Source of the DNA: Endomychus coccineus
Lineage: Eukaryota; Arthropoda; Insecta; Coleoptera; Endomychidae
Reading direction: 5' to 3'
NCBI GenBank assembly: GCA_958510875.1
Contig: OY294069.1
Location: forward strand, 164,485,111 to 164,549,110
DNA length: 64,000 nt
The notes beneath the pieces were generated by a model, which had not been told where the DNA came from, searched no databases, and saw nothing but the letters and a program-made list of their open reading frames with translations. Shown in pieces: positions 9,516-21,533 of the stretch; the first letter of the stretch is position 1; the number at the start of each line of letters is the position of its first letter. Made by a program: the position numbers and the translations under genes.

Positions 9516-11246
9516 AGATCAAACTATTAATTTGAAGATTTTTTATCCCAATCTAATTGATTGCACTTGTGTCGCCCACGGGGTAAATCGAATTGCAGAA
9601 GAAATGAGAAATCTGTTTCCGTTGGTGAATGATTTTATAAATTTTATGAAATAGTTTTCTTAAAGTATTGTGTGCATATACAGGGTGTTTCAGTTTTTTC
9701 GTTCATAACTTCGGCAAACGATAGAACTTCTAAAAATAATAGGGGTCTTCCATATAAAATCTCTAAATCACTTCGTTTTCGAGATACAGGGTGTTGAAAT
9801 TGAAAAAAAAAATTTGGATTTTTGCTAATATCTCCGGAACCCTTCATCGTACAGGAACCAGCTTTTGTAAGCAATCTCTACTCATAGCTGTGTTTTGAGC
9901 GATGAAATTTTTTTTTTATTCATAATTGGTGAAGATTTTGAAGGGGTAGCGGTTGTTTTTCCCCCCAACTTCTAAGCCACTGCAAAAGTACGGTTTTGAG
10001 ATGCCCATTTGAACCGCTAATGTTTTCTACAGAAAAAAGGTACTTGGTCATAAGTTCTAAAGTTGACCGTTTCCGAAAAATCAACTTTTATGTTGGAAAA
10101 CATGGTCAATTTTTTGATTTTGTTACTTGTTTAAAGAAATTTCGTTTAATTGGTGAAAAATAAATTTTATCTCAAAAAATTGACAATGTTTTCCAACATA
10201 AAAGTTGATTTTTCTCGGAAACGATCGAGTTTGGAGCTTATGACCAGTACATTTTTTGTGTAGAAAACATGGCGGTTCAAATGGGCATCTCAAAACCGTA
10301 CTTTTTCCAGTGGCGTAGAAGTTGGGGAGAAAAACAACAACTACCCCTTCAAAATTTCCACCAATTATGAATAAAACAAATTTTTTATCGCACAAAACAT
10401 AGTTTACTATGAGTAGAGATTGCCTACAAAATTTATTTTCTGTACGATGAACGTTTCCGGAGATATTCGCAAAAAACTAAATTTTTTTTTCAATTTCAAC
10501 ACCATGTATCTCGAAAACGAAGTGATTTAGAGAAAAATTTTACATGAAAGACCCCTATTATTTTTAGAAGTTCTATCGTTTGCCGAAGTTATGAACGAAA
10601 AAACTGAAACATCCTGTATATAAAGAAAGACTTCCCGGTGTCCCTTTACCACCTAAACCAATAATTACAAGGTGGGGAACGTGGCTCGAAGCAGTTTTCT
10701 TTCACGTACAACACTGCAATGAAATAGAATTAGTCACGTCAGAATTTAATGATGATATTCCCGAAGCAATTCGAGGAGCAAAAAAATATTTAAAAATCCG
10801 GAATTGAAACAGCAACTCGTACATATTAATGGCAATTATGAATTAATAGTTGACACGACTACCTTATTAGAAAAACGAAAACTAAATATATGTGAGTCAG
10901 TTAAATTAATAGGTAATTCAAAGTCAAAAAATTAAATCAGCACCTGGAAGTAATAGTTAATTAATTTCTAAAAAAATTAAATACGTTTTGACAAGAATGA
11001 AGGTTTCTCGTTTTCATCTGATGTTGCTGAAGTTTTCAACGGGACATTTTCCGAAGAATTAGAAATTGAGCCAAATTTTTTATCTGCTCTTAAATATGCT
11101 CCAATTACATCTGTCGATATAGAGCATACATTTTCAATGTACAAATTAATTTTAAGTGATAGGAGACAGAGTTTCAGAACAGAAAATATAAAAAAGCACT
11201 TAGTTGTAGCTATTAATGACACAATTTTAAGTGGTTACAATGTTTA
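9516..11246 (+). pseudogene. hAT-like transposase pseudogene, split by a foldback
   Basis: Part one (to 9680): YPNLIDCTCVAHGVNRIAEEMR, FPLVNDFINFMK. Part two (from 10617): YKERLPGVPLPPKPIITRWGTWLEAVFFH, then after frameshifts the C-terminal dimerisation end TSVDIEHTFSMYKLILSDRR ... IKKHLVVAIND, ending near 11246. These are hallmarks of the hAT-like proteins common in insect genomes. Excising the foldback and one TATA copy restores the frame around YKERLPGV. In-frame stops (for example at 9652 and 10804) and indels show it is not functional. The N-terminal DNA-binding part is missing and replaced by PLE sequence. Confidence 0.75.
9681..10616. mobile_element. 936-bp foldback inserted in the hAT pseudogene, TATA duplication
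   Basis: Starts CAGGGTGTTTCAG and ends CTGAAACATCCTG. The arms are near-perfect reverse complements over about 430 bp, meeting in a short spacer around 10148. TATA flanks both ends (9677-9680 and 10617-10620). There is no coding capacity beyond shadow frames. CAGGGTGT-type ends are common in insect non-autonomous foldbacks. A transcript through it would fold into one long hairpin. Confidence 0.85.
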
Positions 11247-12389
11247 ATTATTAATTAACAATTATTTAGTTACAATGTTATTAATATTAAGTTGTGTAAA
11301 TATATTTGTGTCAAGTTAACGTTAAGTTAATTCACTCTGTATAATAAATAATAACTTATTATTAATATTTAACTAATTATGGTGTTAAAGGCATTTTACC
11401 TATGTTGCCTATATGTTGAGATTCCTGCTTTCACAATAAAAACCTTAACAAGCGCCTTTTTCTTAAATTTTTTTGCTTATAAAACCGAGCTTCAGTTATC
11501 AAAAAAGTACTGATTGAGCCTCAATATTTCTTTGCCAATACGTCATCGTTTCATTGATAAGTGGGAACAGCAGTAAATATTCACATCTATCTTGTCCACA
11601 GCAAATAATATTTTAGGAATTGATTATTTATTGTGTTAATTTGACAACCACAACACAATACCTTACTTGTTAGGATTATGCAGTCCAAGCAGTATGTAAA
11701 GTTAGGTGAAGGAGGCTCATTCTCTGTAGATTGAAGATTTACATAGATGGAAAACTCGCTTGTCCAATGAGCCTATTACAATTTCCGTCATAGATGTTCG
11801 AATCAATTAGAAAGTCTTTATCGAACTGTATACATCGACGTACATCTCTTTCCCGAATCGATCTAAATTTATGAGGTACATCGTGAACGGTAAGTAGATA
11901 TGTGTAGCGTACTGCAGTACTGGATGTAGTCTTCGTTAAACGTATGTCCGTTGATCGTTAATAAGGAACGTGTCATAGATCTATAACGATCTATTAGGAC
12001 AGGTTTGACTTTTGTTGAATGGAAATGAACGAATAAAGGCACGCAATTATCGGATGTACAGCTGAAGAAATACTTAAGTAATTGATGTTGATTACTCTTT
12101 AATCTTTGTTTATGTCACCGAAGTCCCTATCGATCAATTAAATATGACAATGACCCGTATAATTTTATTCGCGTTAGTCTAATTTGCATAGATATTATAG
12201 AGAATTTATGAATTCACTTATATGGAGACATTTATACTTATTCTATCGAATCCAAATTTTGAATCTAGATGATTTTTTTGCGGAGGTGGAGAAATCCCGT
12301 TATAGAGAGGTTATGAGCTTTTGGGTCTCTTGGTCTTCTCTGAGAGTCACCATTCCAGGCATTGTCGCTAAAAACTTCACCCTTTTGAA
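11247..12389. other. No recognisable gene
   Basis: AT-rich stretch downstream of the hAT remnant. Its first 200 bp may be the element's 3' end, but I found no matching TIR. No coding motifs. Confidence 0.45.
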
Positions 12390-13490
12390 GGCTTGTTTGG
12401 CTATTGCCTCCGGTGACACTTAGGCTTGCTGGCCCATTGTATCACGCCATTGTTTTGTTTCTTTACGGTATCCATTCGAGTATTTTTGTACCTTGTACGA
12501 GTTTGTACAAGTCCTTCACTAGGTGGAAACTGTATAATTCTGGTTCGTCGTTAGGCTTCCCAGAAGTTGACTGCCTTTTGCGATCCAGTGCCTCGCATTT
12601 GCACAGTATGTGTGTCACTGTTTCTGTATCCTTACCGCAAAGGCTGCATGTCAGGTCGCCATTGTACAGTCCCAGTTTGTTCAGGTGCCCTTTTACCTCT
12701 GCTTGGAAGACGGAGATGTCTTAACCCAATGAATAGCTGAAGTCAGTCTTTGGGTTTCTTAAGTATACTTCTGCACCTGAACCTTTTTCAGTCTTATACC
12801 CGTCTATATACCAGATATTTCCCTGTAGAATATCGACCAGGCTTGTATGATCTCATTCAGTCCTTTCCGGTATCGATCCCCTGAATGTGTTGTTAAAAGA
12901 GTATCGCTTTGGAATGTGATCTGTTCTCATGCCTAACACGTCCCTGGTCACGGTTTTCAACCATGCTCATGTGTCCTGGCTCCATGTGAACAATCTCCAG
13001 AGTATTGTGTATTCTGAAGGCACCAATATTTGCCTCTTCTTGGATTACCAATTGAAGGGGAGGTAATCTCAGTAGTGTCTCAATTGCTGCAGTGGGCGTT
13101 GATTTCATGGCCCCTGTGATCCCAGAACATGCAAGTCTCTGAACCTTGATTAGTCTTGTCGTTGTCAACCACCATGTTGTACAACCAGTAGAGCATGTTC
13201 AGTCAGAGCCCCCATTTTTCCTCGAAGGAGTCTGACCACAAATAATAGGGTCTCCGATTTTTTAATTACCTCTCCCAGATGTTGGTTCCAAGTAACTGAC
13301 TTGTGTCTAGTGTCACCCCGAGATATTCGACATCTCCTTTTATCTGTACAGTTTCTCCTCGAATCTTCAGAGGTCCCAAGCCCTCTAATTTGCGTTTACG
13401 AGTGAATGTTACTATGATAGCTTTGTGGGGATTGATATTCAGTCCCTCTGAATTCTCTGAATTCCTTTGAACTTTCAGAAACAAAATGAA
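12390..13490 (-). mobile_element. Non-LTR retrotransposon 3' part (family B)
   Basis: Reading the minus strand from 13484: INPHKAIIVTFTRKRKLE, then EYLGVTLD (end of RT), TTRLIKVQRLACSGITGAMKSTPTAAIETLL with PPLQLVIQ (13168-13020), and near 12690-12580 a CCHC knuckle LTCSLCGKDTETVTHILCKC with intact C-x2-C-x7-H-x4-C spacing. This order is usual for RNase H-bearing LINEs of the I/R1/LOA group. The RNase H part between 12893 and 12700 is poorly preserved. Several frames are needed, so it is a pseudogene. Confidence 0.75.
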
Positions 13491-14389
13491 TTCCAGATAT
13501 CGTAAACAGCCATTGTTGTCAAGTTGAGCAGGTTTTCAATGTTTGTGAATGAAACTGACCATTTCATTCAATTAACTGTGTTTCAAACAATTTTACGACT
13601 TATTAGCTTGCTATATCAAATAATACAGATTATTTGTAATTCAAATATAATTCACAAACTGTTGTACTGTTTACTAAATGTGTGAAGGAAATAAAAAAAA
13701 ACTTTCTTTTGAATTTTTTAATTTTGAAATGATTATCTTCGGTTATATTTTGTGTATAGTTCATCATGATAATCGGCATGCTTTGTTTTTGAAGAGAATA
13801 TTAGATCTGCTGTAGGAACAAAACCCACTTTCATCGTTATCCCAGTTTTAGTGCTAGAATCTTTCTTACAAAGATTAGGAGTATCATCTTCGAAGATCCA
13901 TATCTAGTCGAGATAAATAGATAGATAGACCGTACTTACTCCTTCATTTTTCAGTTTTATATACTAATTTAAAAAAATGTACACGTTTCGCGATTTATAC
14001 AGTACACGACATAAATGTGCTACGTATAATTGCAGTCCTGCTACTTTTGAAGTTTGATTCCATCATAATTTAGATTCAAAACTAATTATGAACTATGAGG
14101 TAACAAAATTATCCTATCTCAACAAAATCGGAAAATCCGCAATTTCATTGTCTGTAACAAGGCCATGATTGTTGATTTTCTTCATGAACGTAAGATAGGG
14201 AAATACCCAACCATGCTTAATATGTTCTAAAATATGCAAATATGCACCGCATATGCACTTATATAAACAAGTCCAATTATATATGCAGCTTATATGCATT
14301 TTGCATTTAATCCAATCTCTAATTATGAGTAATCGTCATAAGCCGTTCAATTATATGGTGACTAAACTAGTGGAATATTAGAAAAGGAG
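13491..14389. other. No recognisable gene
   Basis: AT-rich, with A-runs and no motif, repeat partner or splice-site pattern that I can support. Confidence 0.5.
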
Positions 14390-14800
14390 ATAGGTATCAG
14401 CCTTTTTCTTCAAAGCTAAGAGATTATACACATCAGGAGAGATGTGACTAGGCAAATAGTTCTACAACTTCAACGTTTAATAGAAAAATTAAGTCTTGTA
14501 GAAAGAATCCCGGCTGGTCTCGAACTTGACAATAAAGGGATGACCAGAAGTCTGAGATCATCTCATTTACCTACCTGGAATCGCTCATGGCGAAATAGCA
14601 AACACGATTTCCGATGAGTCCCGACCATGGAATATCTCAGCTTTCTACAATGAATTTTTAAGTGTCACCAGTCGGACGATTCTCCTGAATATAATCGTAT
14701 GTTTGGGAGCCGAAGACCATGAGGAGGTTCTGCTATTTGAAGTAGCTCTTGGTACGGAAGAAAAAACCAAGTTTCTGCGAAGGAATAATTGTACCTGACA
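14390..14800 (-). mobile_element. Non-LTR retrotransposon C-terminal fragment (family A)
   Basis: Minus-strand pieces AKLGFFFRTKSYFK (near 14790), SSAPKHT, HGRDSSEIVFAISP (near 14620), SGHPFIVKFETSRDSF and LPSHISPDVYNL align in order with the better-kept copy at 49870-50462. They are the C-terminal tail after the RT domain. A deletion between the first two pieces and many stops mark it as old. Confidence 0.7.
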
Positions 14801-15558
14801 TTCTTATATTAGGAATTCTCGAATCCTCCTTCTTGGAAAAAGTTAAAGCTTGAGTTTTGATTGCTTCATCTTGAAATTTTTGACAGATCTTCATTTGTCA
14901 AGGCTTCTGGCTTCATTGGATGATATAAGGGTACTAGAGGAGGAAGCGGTTAAAGTATAATTTTAGCATCAAATCTACGTTCAAGAAACTTTGGATCTTA
15001 GGTCGATATGATGGACAATATCAATTCAATGCTTAGCTAGGTTTACAAAATCATCGACTGCAACATGATTATAACCAAATAATCTCAATATTCTGATTCC
15101 ATCATGGCCCCAGTGAAGGCAACATATCTTATTACAAAATCAAGCTTTATTACATAATATTATCATTGATAGTGGTTTCTTGCGGTGATATATTCATAGA
15201 ATGTTCTCGCTGAGCCTAATGGTGGATACATTTTATGTAAAAAGTGGTAATACTATAGCATTGCACGTAAATTATCTATTCAATTACATTTTTAATTGAC
15301 ACCTGATGTGAGCAGAGTGCAGATGTTGGTGTTGAACGTAATAGAAGTGGTAAAGATTACTTAAAACACCAATTACCACAAGTAGATACAAAAAGTATGG
15401 CGTTTTTCGCACTATAAAGTTGTCTATTACGCAATTCTCAATGTGCCTTCGTTTTGCGAAGCGCATGAATCATCATTCACTTTCTTCGGGCAGCCTTTAG
15501 AACTTCAGCAACGTAATAAATCACACGCATAAGCATGCCTTCATTTCAGCATTTAGTA
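14801..15558. other. No recognisable gene
   Basis: AT-rich. I see no repeat partner in the window and no protein motif. Confidence 0.5.
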
Positions 15559-16457
15559 CCGGGATATCAAAAATTGTCTTGGTCAAGGGTGGTTGTGGAA
15601 TCTGAAACGTGTGTCTTACTTCAAGTTTGCAATAATTATGTCATAATTAATTTGAAGTTTCTAAAAGTGCGAAATTTCGCAATTTTATATGAATATTATA
15701 ACACTCAGAAGTCTTTAGCGCTTTGGACTCCGGGATTTTCACGTGGCCTATCGAAATTAGAAGGATTTTGACATATGCCTCGAGGAGCTCGCTGCGCGTA
15801 AGTTAGAGTTTATACATTTTACCTCGGTCTTGATAATTTGGGGCCATTTCTTGCCCCGTGCGACTGGCGCCAGTTGTAATAAAGTGTTTTTGGCTATGGG
15901 CTGCTAGTTTTCACCCACTTCGTGTATATTTTAGTCGCGAGAAAATTCCCTTTGGTACGTCGCACGTTAGACGCGCGTAGCTAAGATTCGAGAATAGCTC
16001 AAACTGTTTTAATTAAATTTTCCTATTTAAAGGACACTTATCGAAAAAATAAGGGCCGTCGGGCACAGTCCGATACTAAATCTAACTACATGGAGCGAAA
16101 ACGGCACGCGAAAAGTCGTCGTAAAGCCGTATTAGGTACAACCAGTTTGCACTTCTCTAACTCGCGTGCTACGGGCTTCCCACGTGAACGTCATTCGATT
16201 TACGGAAAATTAACTATTTCAAAACAGTTTTTGACCCGGATTGTGGCTATCACGACCTCTGAAAAGGTTCAAAGTTCACATAATCATTTCATAATTTGTA
16301 GTTCATTATTGTTTTACAACTGAAATAGATCGGTATGGAATTTGTAGGTTATTGATGATGTCAATGTGACAGTGACATAATTATTTCAAACGTAAAGTAA
16401 GACACATGTTTTAGATTCCACAACCACCCTTGACCAAGATAATTTTTGATATCCCGG
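15559..16457. mobile_element. 899-bp TIR element with GC-rich cargo, TA-flanked
   Basis: Both ends read CCGGGATATCAAAAATT and inward complements. The TIRs extend about 85 bp (15559-15645 against 16457-16372) with fewer than ten mismatches. TA sits immediately outside each end, as expected for Tc1/mariner-type targets. The interior from about 15770 to 16270 is clearly GC- and CpG-richer than the flanks and contains a 77-codon open frame (16090-16320, basic start MERKRHAKSRRKAV) with no family match. No transposase is present, so it is non-autonomous; the cargo's origin is unknown. Confidence 0.8.
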
Positions 16458-17889
16458 TATTTGTATAATTCCACATGATTGTATAACAGCTTGGTGTAAT
16501 ATCTCATATGATTTTAAATAAATCAAATGGTCAACTTGATGATTAGTTGGCAACACCCGATTTTCAACCATCAGTCGATGATAGCAGTGTTGATGAATGA
16601 CAAATTGCAAATGTAAATGATTTTGAGAGAAAATTCACGGTGAAAAATTGTGAACTTTTTATAATAATGATAATAAACAAGAATAATTGAAAAACAATTC
16701 AAATATATGACAAACGGAAAACTTTTGCATGGTACCGGGGATGGTGGTCTAATTTCCACTAGGCAAAACATAATAATTTTCTGTATTTATGCTAATATTA
16801 ATGGTAGGGATGGGCGCTTGATTACATTTTGACTCACGCTCTCGAAACTGAATATTCACTCACGCATTCTACGCAAACAAACAATCACTTCAATAAGATG
16901 TATGCACTTATGTGGACGAGTTCCCATGGATACTCACTCCCAAACACCCTTGGAATCGAAAGGTTTAGTGCAAAAACCGGTCAGCACCATTTTATCTGCC
17001 GTTTAGATTGAAACACGAACGGCTCCATGGTTTGTAATAGGACATATATCTATAAACGGAGCTGGTCCCTGAGATATAATCTAGAGCTGGGATGCTAATA
17101 CAGGTAGATAGGGGTGGAACTTCTTTTTGAGAAGAGTTGTTCAATTCACTTTATTATTGAATTATTACAATGGATTGAACAGAGGTAAGTAGTAATTGGA
17201 GAGGCACTGTCCCTACCGTATGAGTAGTACGAGTTAGAAGAAGAAAGCACCATTGTGACAGCAGTAAGCGCGGTTGCTTGAAAATAAAATAGAATTAAAT
17301 GAATTATTAATCTTAATATAATGAATTATAACTACTTATTGACATTATTATTATTGAATGTGTGTTTGGGCAGCTTCAGCCAATCGTGAACTGCAGTCCC
17401 AATAGTTTCATCGGTGAGCTCACCATTAATCACTGTGCTGTGCCCCTGGAAGCATATCTTCGCAGCTTCTGGAAGTTAATATAAATATCAATACTGGGGT
17501 ACTCTTACCAATTTCAATGAAACTTGGGATCATATAATGAGTACCTACATGACATAACATACACAAGAAATGAGAATGAAAGCACAATGGACATAAGCAA
17601 ATGTTAATAATTGCAATTGAAGCCGCTGAGATATCATTACACAATAATATTTAATTATTGTAATGAAACTTACTAGTCATCACTAGAGAAACGAACTCAC
17701 AAACTTACAAAACGATTACGAACGATAGAACAATACTAATAAAATAAACTATAATACCAACTTTACCTAATTATGATAAGATTTGTGGCACAGAACAACT
17801 TCAACTATTTGTGGTTGTGTCCAATAATTGTTGTGATTTTCGAACACAGTCACACAGACCAGTGGCGGCACTGGTACGATCGCGTGAAA
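16458..17889. other. No recognisable gene
   Basis: Contains a moderately GC-richer stretch at 16800-17110 and a small inverted string around 17140-17175. No supported coding or RNA feature. Confidence 0.45.
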
Positions 17890-18350
17890 AAATCCTAGAA
17901 GGCTATTGCTTTAAGCAAACAGAGCAACGCGCTTTATTTATTCATTGAAGAACATACATCTAATAAATGGTTAACATCGAACAAAGAATGTCAAGACAAG
18001 GGTCCAGTGCGTCTACTACAGAAGATATTGAGCAAAAGTACACCAAATATCAAAACGAATCGATTGTTCTTAACTCCAAATCCGGATTGGAAGAAGAAAG
18101 GTATTTGGTACAAGAATTGTTCAATGGGTATTAACCAACTCAGTAAGTGGACACGCCTAGGCTCTAGGCTGCAAAGTATTGGGATTGATATCAAGAAGGT
18201 AAAAATAACCAATCATTGAAATCGTTCCTCCGCTGTAAGCAATTCAACCAAATCTGGAACCAACTTACAAGAAGTTATTCAAATTCAGGTTCATCGACAG
18301 ATAACAATTTTCCAAATAGTAATTAAGACAATTGTACCTTGTGATATCAA
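17890..18350 (+). mobile_element. Crypton-type tyrosine recombinase remnant (DUF3504-like)
   Basis: The + strand shows FLTPNPDWKKKGIWYKNCSM (about 18068-18127), GINQLSKWTRLGSRLQSIGI, then KITNHSNRSSAV and SGTNLQEVIQI-VHRQ. The NHSNR box followed about 20 residues later by the (G/V)H box is the catalytic C-terminal pattern of Crypton/ZMYM/KIAA1958-like tyrosine recombinases. A stop after TNH at 18217 and loss of the terminal Tyr region show it is dead. It could be a domesticated-gene pseudogene instead of a Crypton. Confidence 0.65.
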
Positions 18351-19244
18351 AACTGAAAATCGTGCCAATTAATGCTTATAGCTATCAAACTCTGTGAAAA
18401 ACTTAGACCCAGACTCCAGACTCCCATTGAATTCTCTATTCAATACAGGTTAACAATGTTGCCTCATCATATTTTAGAGCCACCAGCCGTCGCTGACGTC
18501 TTATGGGGTAACATAACATAAGGAGACATTTTCTCTTCATAGTATTTCGATTTCAATTTTTTATTTCTCTCTTCTCGAATAAGCAATGTGTAATCTCTCA
18601 TTTACATAAATTAGTTAAAGAATCCATGTCTCTCTCTCTCTCTCTCTAAGTGAATATAATCGCAATGAAATTTCTCTTTTTTTTTAAGTAGTAAAATTAG
18701 GGAACGGAGATTTAAAATAACCGTAACCTTGACAGGCCTAAAATTAATCTTTTCAATTCATCAACGAGTAGTTTAGTGTAGAAAACGTAAGTTCAAATAC
18801 AGTACGTGAGGGGTCATCTGTATATATAATAGAAAAATTCACTTAAGCGGAGCGATTAGCAATGGGTATACTGTAAGGTGTTATTAATAATTTATGCTGG
18901 AGATGGCGGTGCTTAAGTAATGGCCATCAAGGCGATTGATGTCCAGCCATTTGTAAAGTGGTTTTCTGGTCATATTATGACGAAACTTTATTTAAGTCTT
19001 GTTCCCATATTAATCTAACTTGGGGTGATAGAGGAGCTTGTTATGTAAGCATTAATCTTTCAAGCATGTATACTGAAACTGAAAACCACTGGCTAATGTA
19101 CACTTTATACGCCGTGTTCTTAATTTGTATCTTTCTCGGGTCAAAATTGATTCGATATTGCTCTTTTAGGTATCGGATCAGTGATGGTATAGTTACATGG
19201 TTACTGAAATTGTCTTCGTCCAAAGGCAGAACCGTTAATTAATA
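18351..19244. other. No recognised gene; one unexplained 94-codon open frame
   Basis: A + open frame at 18958-19242 starts without ATG and contains a likely membrane segment (LMYTLYAVFLICIFLGS). It ends right at the mariner border. I cannot assign it, and the frame could be chance. Confidence 0.35.
18629..18647. repeat. (TC)n microsatellite
   Basis: About nine uninterrupted TC units. Confidence 0.9.
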
Positions 19245-20660
19245 TACGAGGGCAAGGTGAAAAATGATACAAGAAATGATTTATTTGGTCAACACTTACT
19301 TTATTCCTCAACATAATCTCTTTGTAGTAAGATACACTTCGTTGAACGTTTTTCTAATTTTTCGACGCCTTCCAAATAATATGATTTCGGCAAAATGAGC
19401 GTTCGTTTCAGCGATGATCTCATTGTTGGAACCAAATCTCTTCAAGCCGAGTCATTTATTCAAGTTTATAGAAGTTATATATATTAGTCAGATAAAAATC
19501 GCAGGGTGCCAAATCTGGAGAATCTGAGGGATGACGATCCAATTTGTAGCGCAATTTATTCAATTTTGCCATTGCGACTGTGGACCTGGGCACCAGTGAG
19601 TTGTCCTGGTGAGATATCACAAATATCACAAATGTGGCCGCTTTAGCTTCAAATCAGCGCTGAATCGATCCAGCAGGTCTGCATAATACACGCCAGTGAT
19701 CGTTTTGTCCTCTCCAAGGTACGGACGATACCGCGAGCATCTCGAAAAACCACCACAATAGATATGTTTAGTGGTTGATGGCAAGTAAAATAATAGCTAT
19801 ACACGGCATTTTCAACTCAGGGTCAGGGGTTATACGAATTCAATGTGTTAACTTTTTGCACTTGCAATATTTGAAGAGCTTGCGGTCAATGTGTTTCAGG
19901 GAATGGAATGAAAAGATATTTTCGGAAAATTTTGAGGAACATTTGAAAAAACTAGAAAATGTTTTCCAGCGACTAGGTCAACAACGACTTAAGCAAATGT
20001 AACTATGTTCAGAGGAAAGTCAAATTATTAGGTCACGTTGTGGGAGTTGAAGGCATAGCCCCTGATGAAGACAAGCTAGCGGCAATAGTACACCTCGAAA
20101 TATACAGACAGTACCAACTGTTTTGGTTACGAAACGGCGCAAGAAGTCCGTCTTATCACGCTTGAACATCGCCACTCCTCAGAAATTGTAACATGGTCGT
20201 GCTTGCTAACAGAGAGCGAATGTGGTACCCTTCTGGCGGATAGCTTTCTCATAGTAAAATATTCATGCAAAATGTTCCGTACCCGTTCGGTTGAGATTCC
20301 CATAGCCTCAGCAATGTTGTGCACTTTTACTCGCCGATTTTCCAATATCATACAATGGATTTATCGACGATTTCTAGCTTGGTAACCTTAACTGGTCGAC
20401 CAGAATGTTGGGCGTCCTTTGTGGTCATATTACCACAACGAAAATAGGTAAACAACTCATTAATCGTTCCAATCGATGGTGAGGAGTGCCCATAATGTTC
20501 AACAGGCGATGCTTTGGTTTGCGTAATGCTTTTTCCAAGAAGCGAAATTCACATTGTTCCATGTTGACAAAAATCTTCAAGGTTGCTTGCTTTCGATGGT
20601 TGTCGAAACCATAGAAGTGAAGAATAGAGTTCTTGACTTCCATAAGCACAATGCTTTACG
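19245..20660 (-). mobile_element. mariner transposon remnant
   Basis: Minus-strand coding runs from about 20562 (MEQCEFRFLEKAL) through the helix-turn-helix part (RRVKVHNIAEAMGISTERVRNILHE, 20345-20270), VSKHDHVTISEE and FLRRFVT, to a C-terminal piece near 19770-19620 (VFRDARGIVRT, TITGVYYADLLDRFSADLK). The 3' end at 19245 starts ACGAGGGCAAGG, also found at 62654. The 5' TIR is missing. The centre of the catalytic domain (about 45 codons) is absent and a gypsy fragment sits there. Frameshifts and stops make it inactive. Confidence 0.8.
19775..20110 (+). mobile_element. Ty3/gypsy RT fragment inside the mariner
   Basis: FSENFEEHLKKLENVFQRLGQQ (19917-19985), then in another frame KVKLLGHVVGVEGIAPDEDKLAAI (about 20014-20090). 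This is the typical stretch after the YxDD box of Ty3/gypsy reverse transcriptase. About 330 bp only, with no LTR or target duplication seen. It replaces the middle of the mariner coding sequence, on the opposite strand. Confidence 0.75.
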
Positions 20661-20664
20661 AAAA

Positions 20665-20885
20665 GACCCCATCTAAAGATTTTGAAGAGAGAATATATCT
20701 TTCTGATTCTCGGACCTCTCTTTCTTGTATGCTCCGCGTACTTTCTTAGCGCGTTACCATGAGATATGATGCGTCCGTTATCAAAAAACGGAGCATAAGT
20801 GGGCGGTGAATATCTCGAGTGAATAGAGAGAGAAGTCTGTCGATTAGAAAGAGATAGCCTCTATTCGAATCACTTAGATGGGGTC
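20665..20885. mobile_element. 221-bp MITE between the mariner and the PLE palindrome
   Basis: The ends read GACCCCATCTAA and TTAGATGGGGTC, and the similarity continues inward for about 50 bp at roughly three quarters identity (shared TCTTTCT, TCTCT strings). An inner TATGCTCCG pairs with CGGAGCATA. It is non-coding. The target duplication is uncertain because both flanks are A-rich. Confidence 0.65.
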
Positions 20886-20992
20886 AAAAAATATCGCTGT
20901 CAAGAACAATAATAAAGATTCTTGACCCAGTATGAATTATATATAAAAATTCTCGGGAAATAGGTCTCATTGAAACTCCGTTTTAAATTTTC

Positions 20993-21034
20993 GTTTTCAC
21001 GTACGTTTCGGTCTCACGACCATCATCAGAAGAC
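20993..21034 (-). ncRNA. Hammerhead ribozyme-like motif, left arm of the 21-kb PLE palindrome
   Basis: Minus strand: GTCTT (21034-21030), CTGATGA (21029-21023), T, perfect stem II GGTC/GACC closed by a GTGA loop (21021-21010), GAAA (21009-21006), stem III ACG-TA-CGT (21006-20999), then G at the cleavage position (20998), where A, C or U is needed, and AAAAC (20997-20993), which pairs with GTCTT except for one mismatch. The core and stem II are consensus; the G at position 17 should block cleavage. Confidence 0.8.
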
Positions 21035-21533
21035 TCATCATGTCAAAAAGGGTTCATTAAAATTAATTATAGCACAAGCGTCCATATCGCACAAATTTCA
21101 ATCAAAAAAAGCCCACGCCGTCGAAACGAACAGTACCACGAATAATCGAAATTGTATCGTCAATATTAAAGTATAAAAATGTTTGTAACAAGAATCCATT
21201 ATCCAGTAATATTCTTATAATATACAAGCGCATGTTGTTATAGTCTCATAACAACTGAAGTTCGAAGTTATTTGTTGAGTATCTACTTTCGAACCAGATG
21301 TAAGATTTATGAGGTACTTGAAAAAGGTTTCAGACCTGTATTGGAATATTACTTTTAAGCATTCTTCCTAAAATATACTTTTAACATTATAAAGACGCAT
21401 GTAGGAATTTGCAATAGTCTTAATTGATTAAATTAGTATAAATCTGACTTAATCCTTGAATATCATTCCTATGATTTACAGATTTGGAGTCACGTGATAT
21501 ATGTGAATCATCTTAAAAAACAAATTCTTCCGC

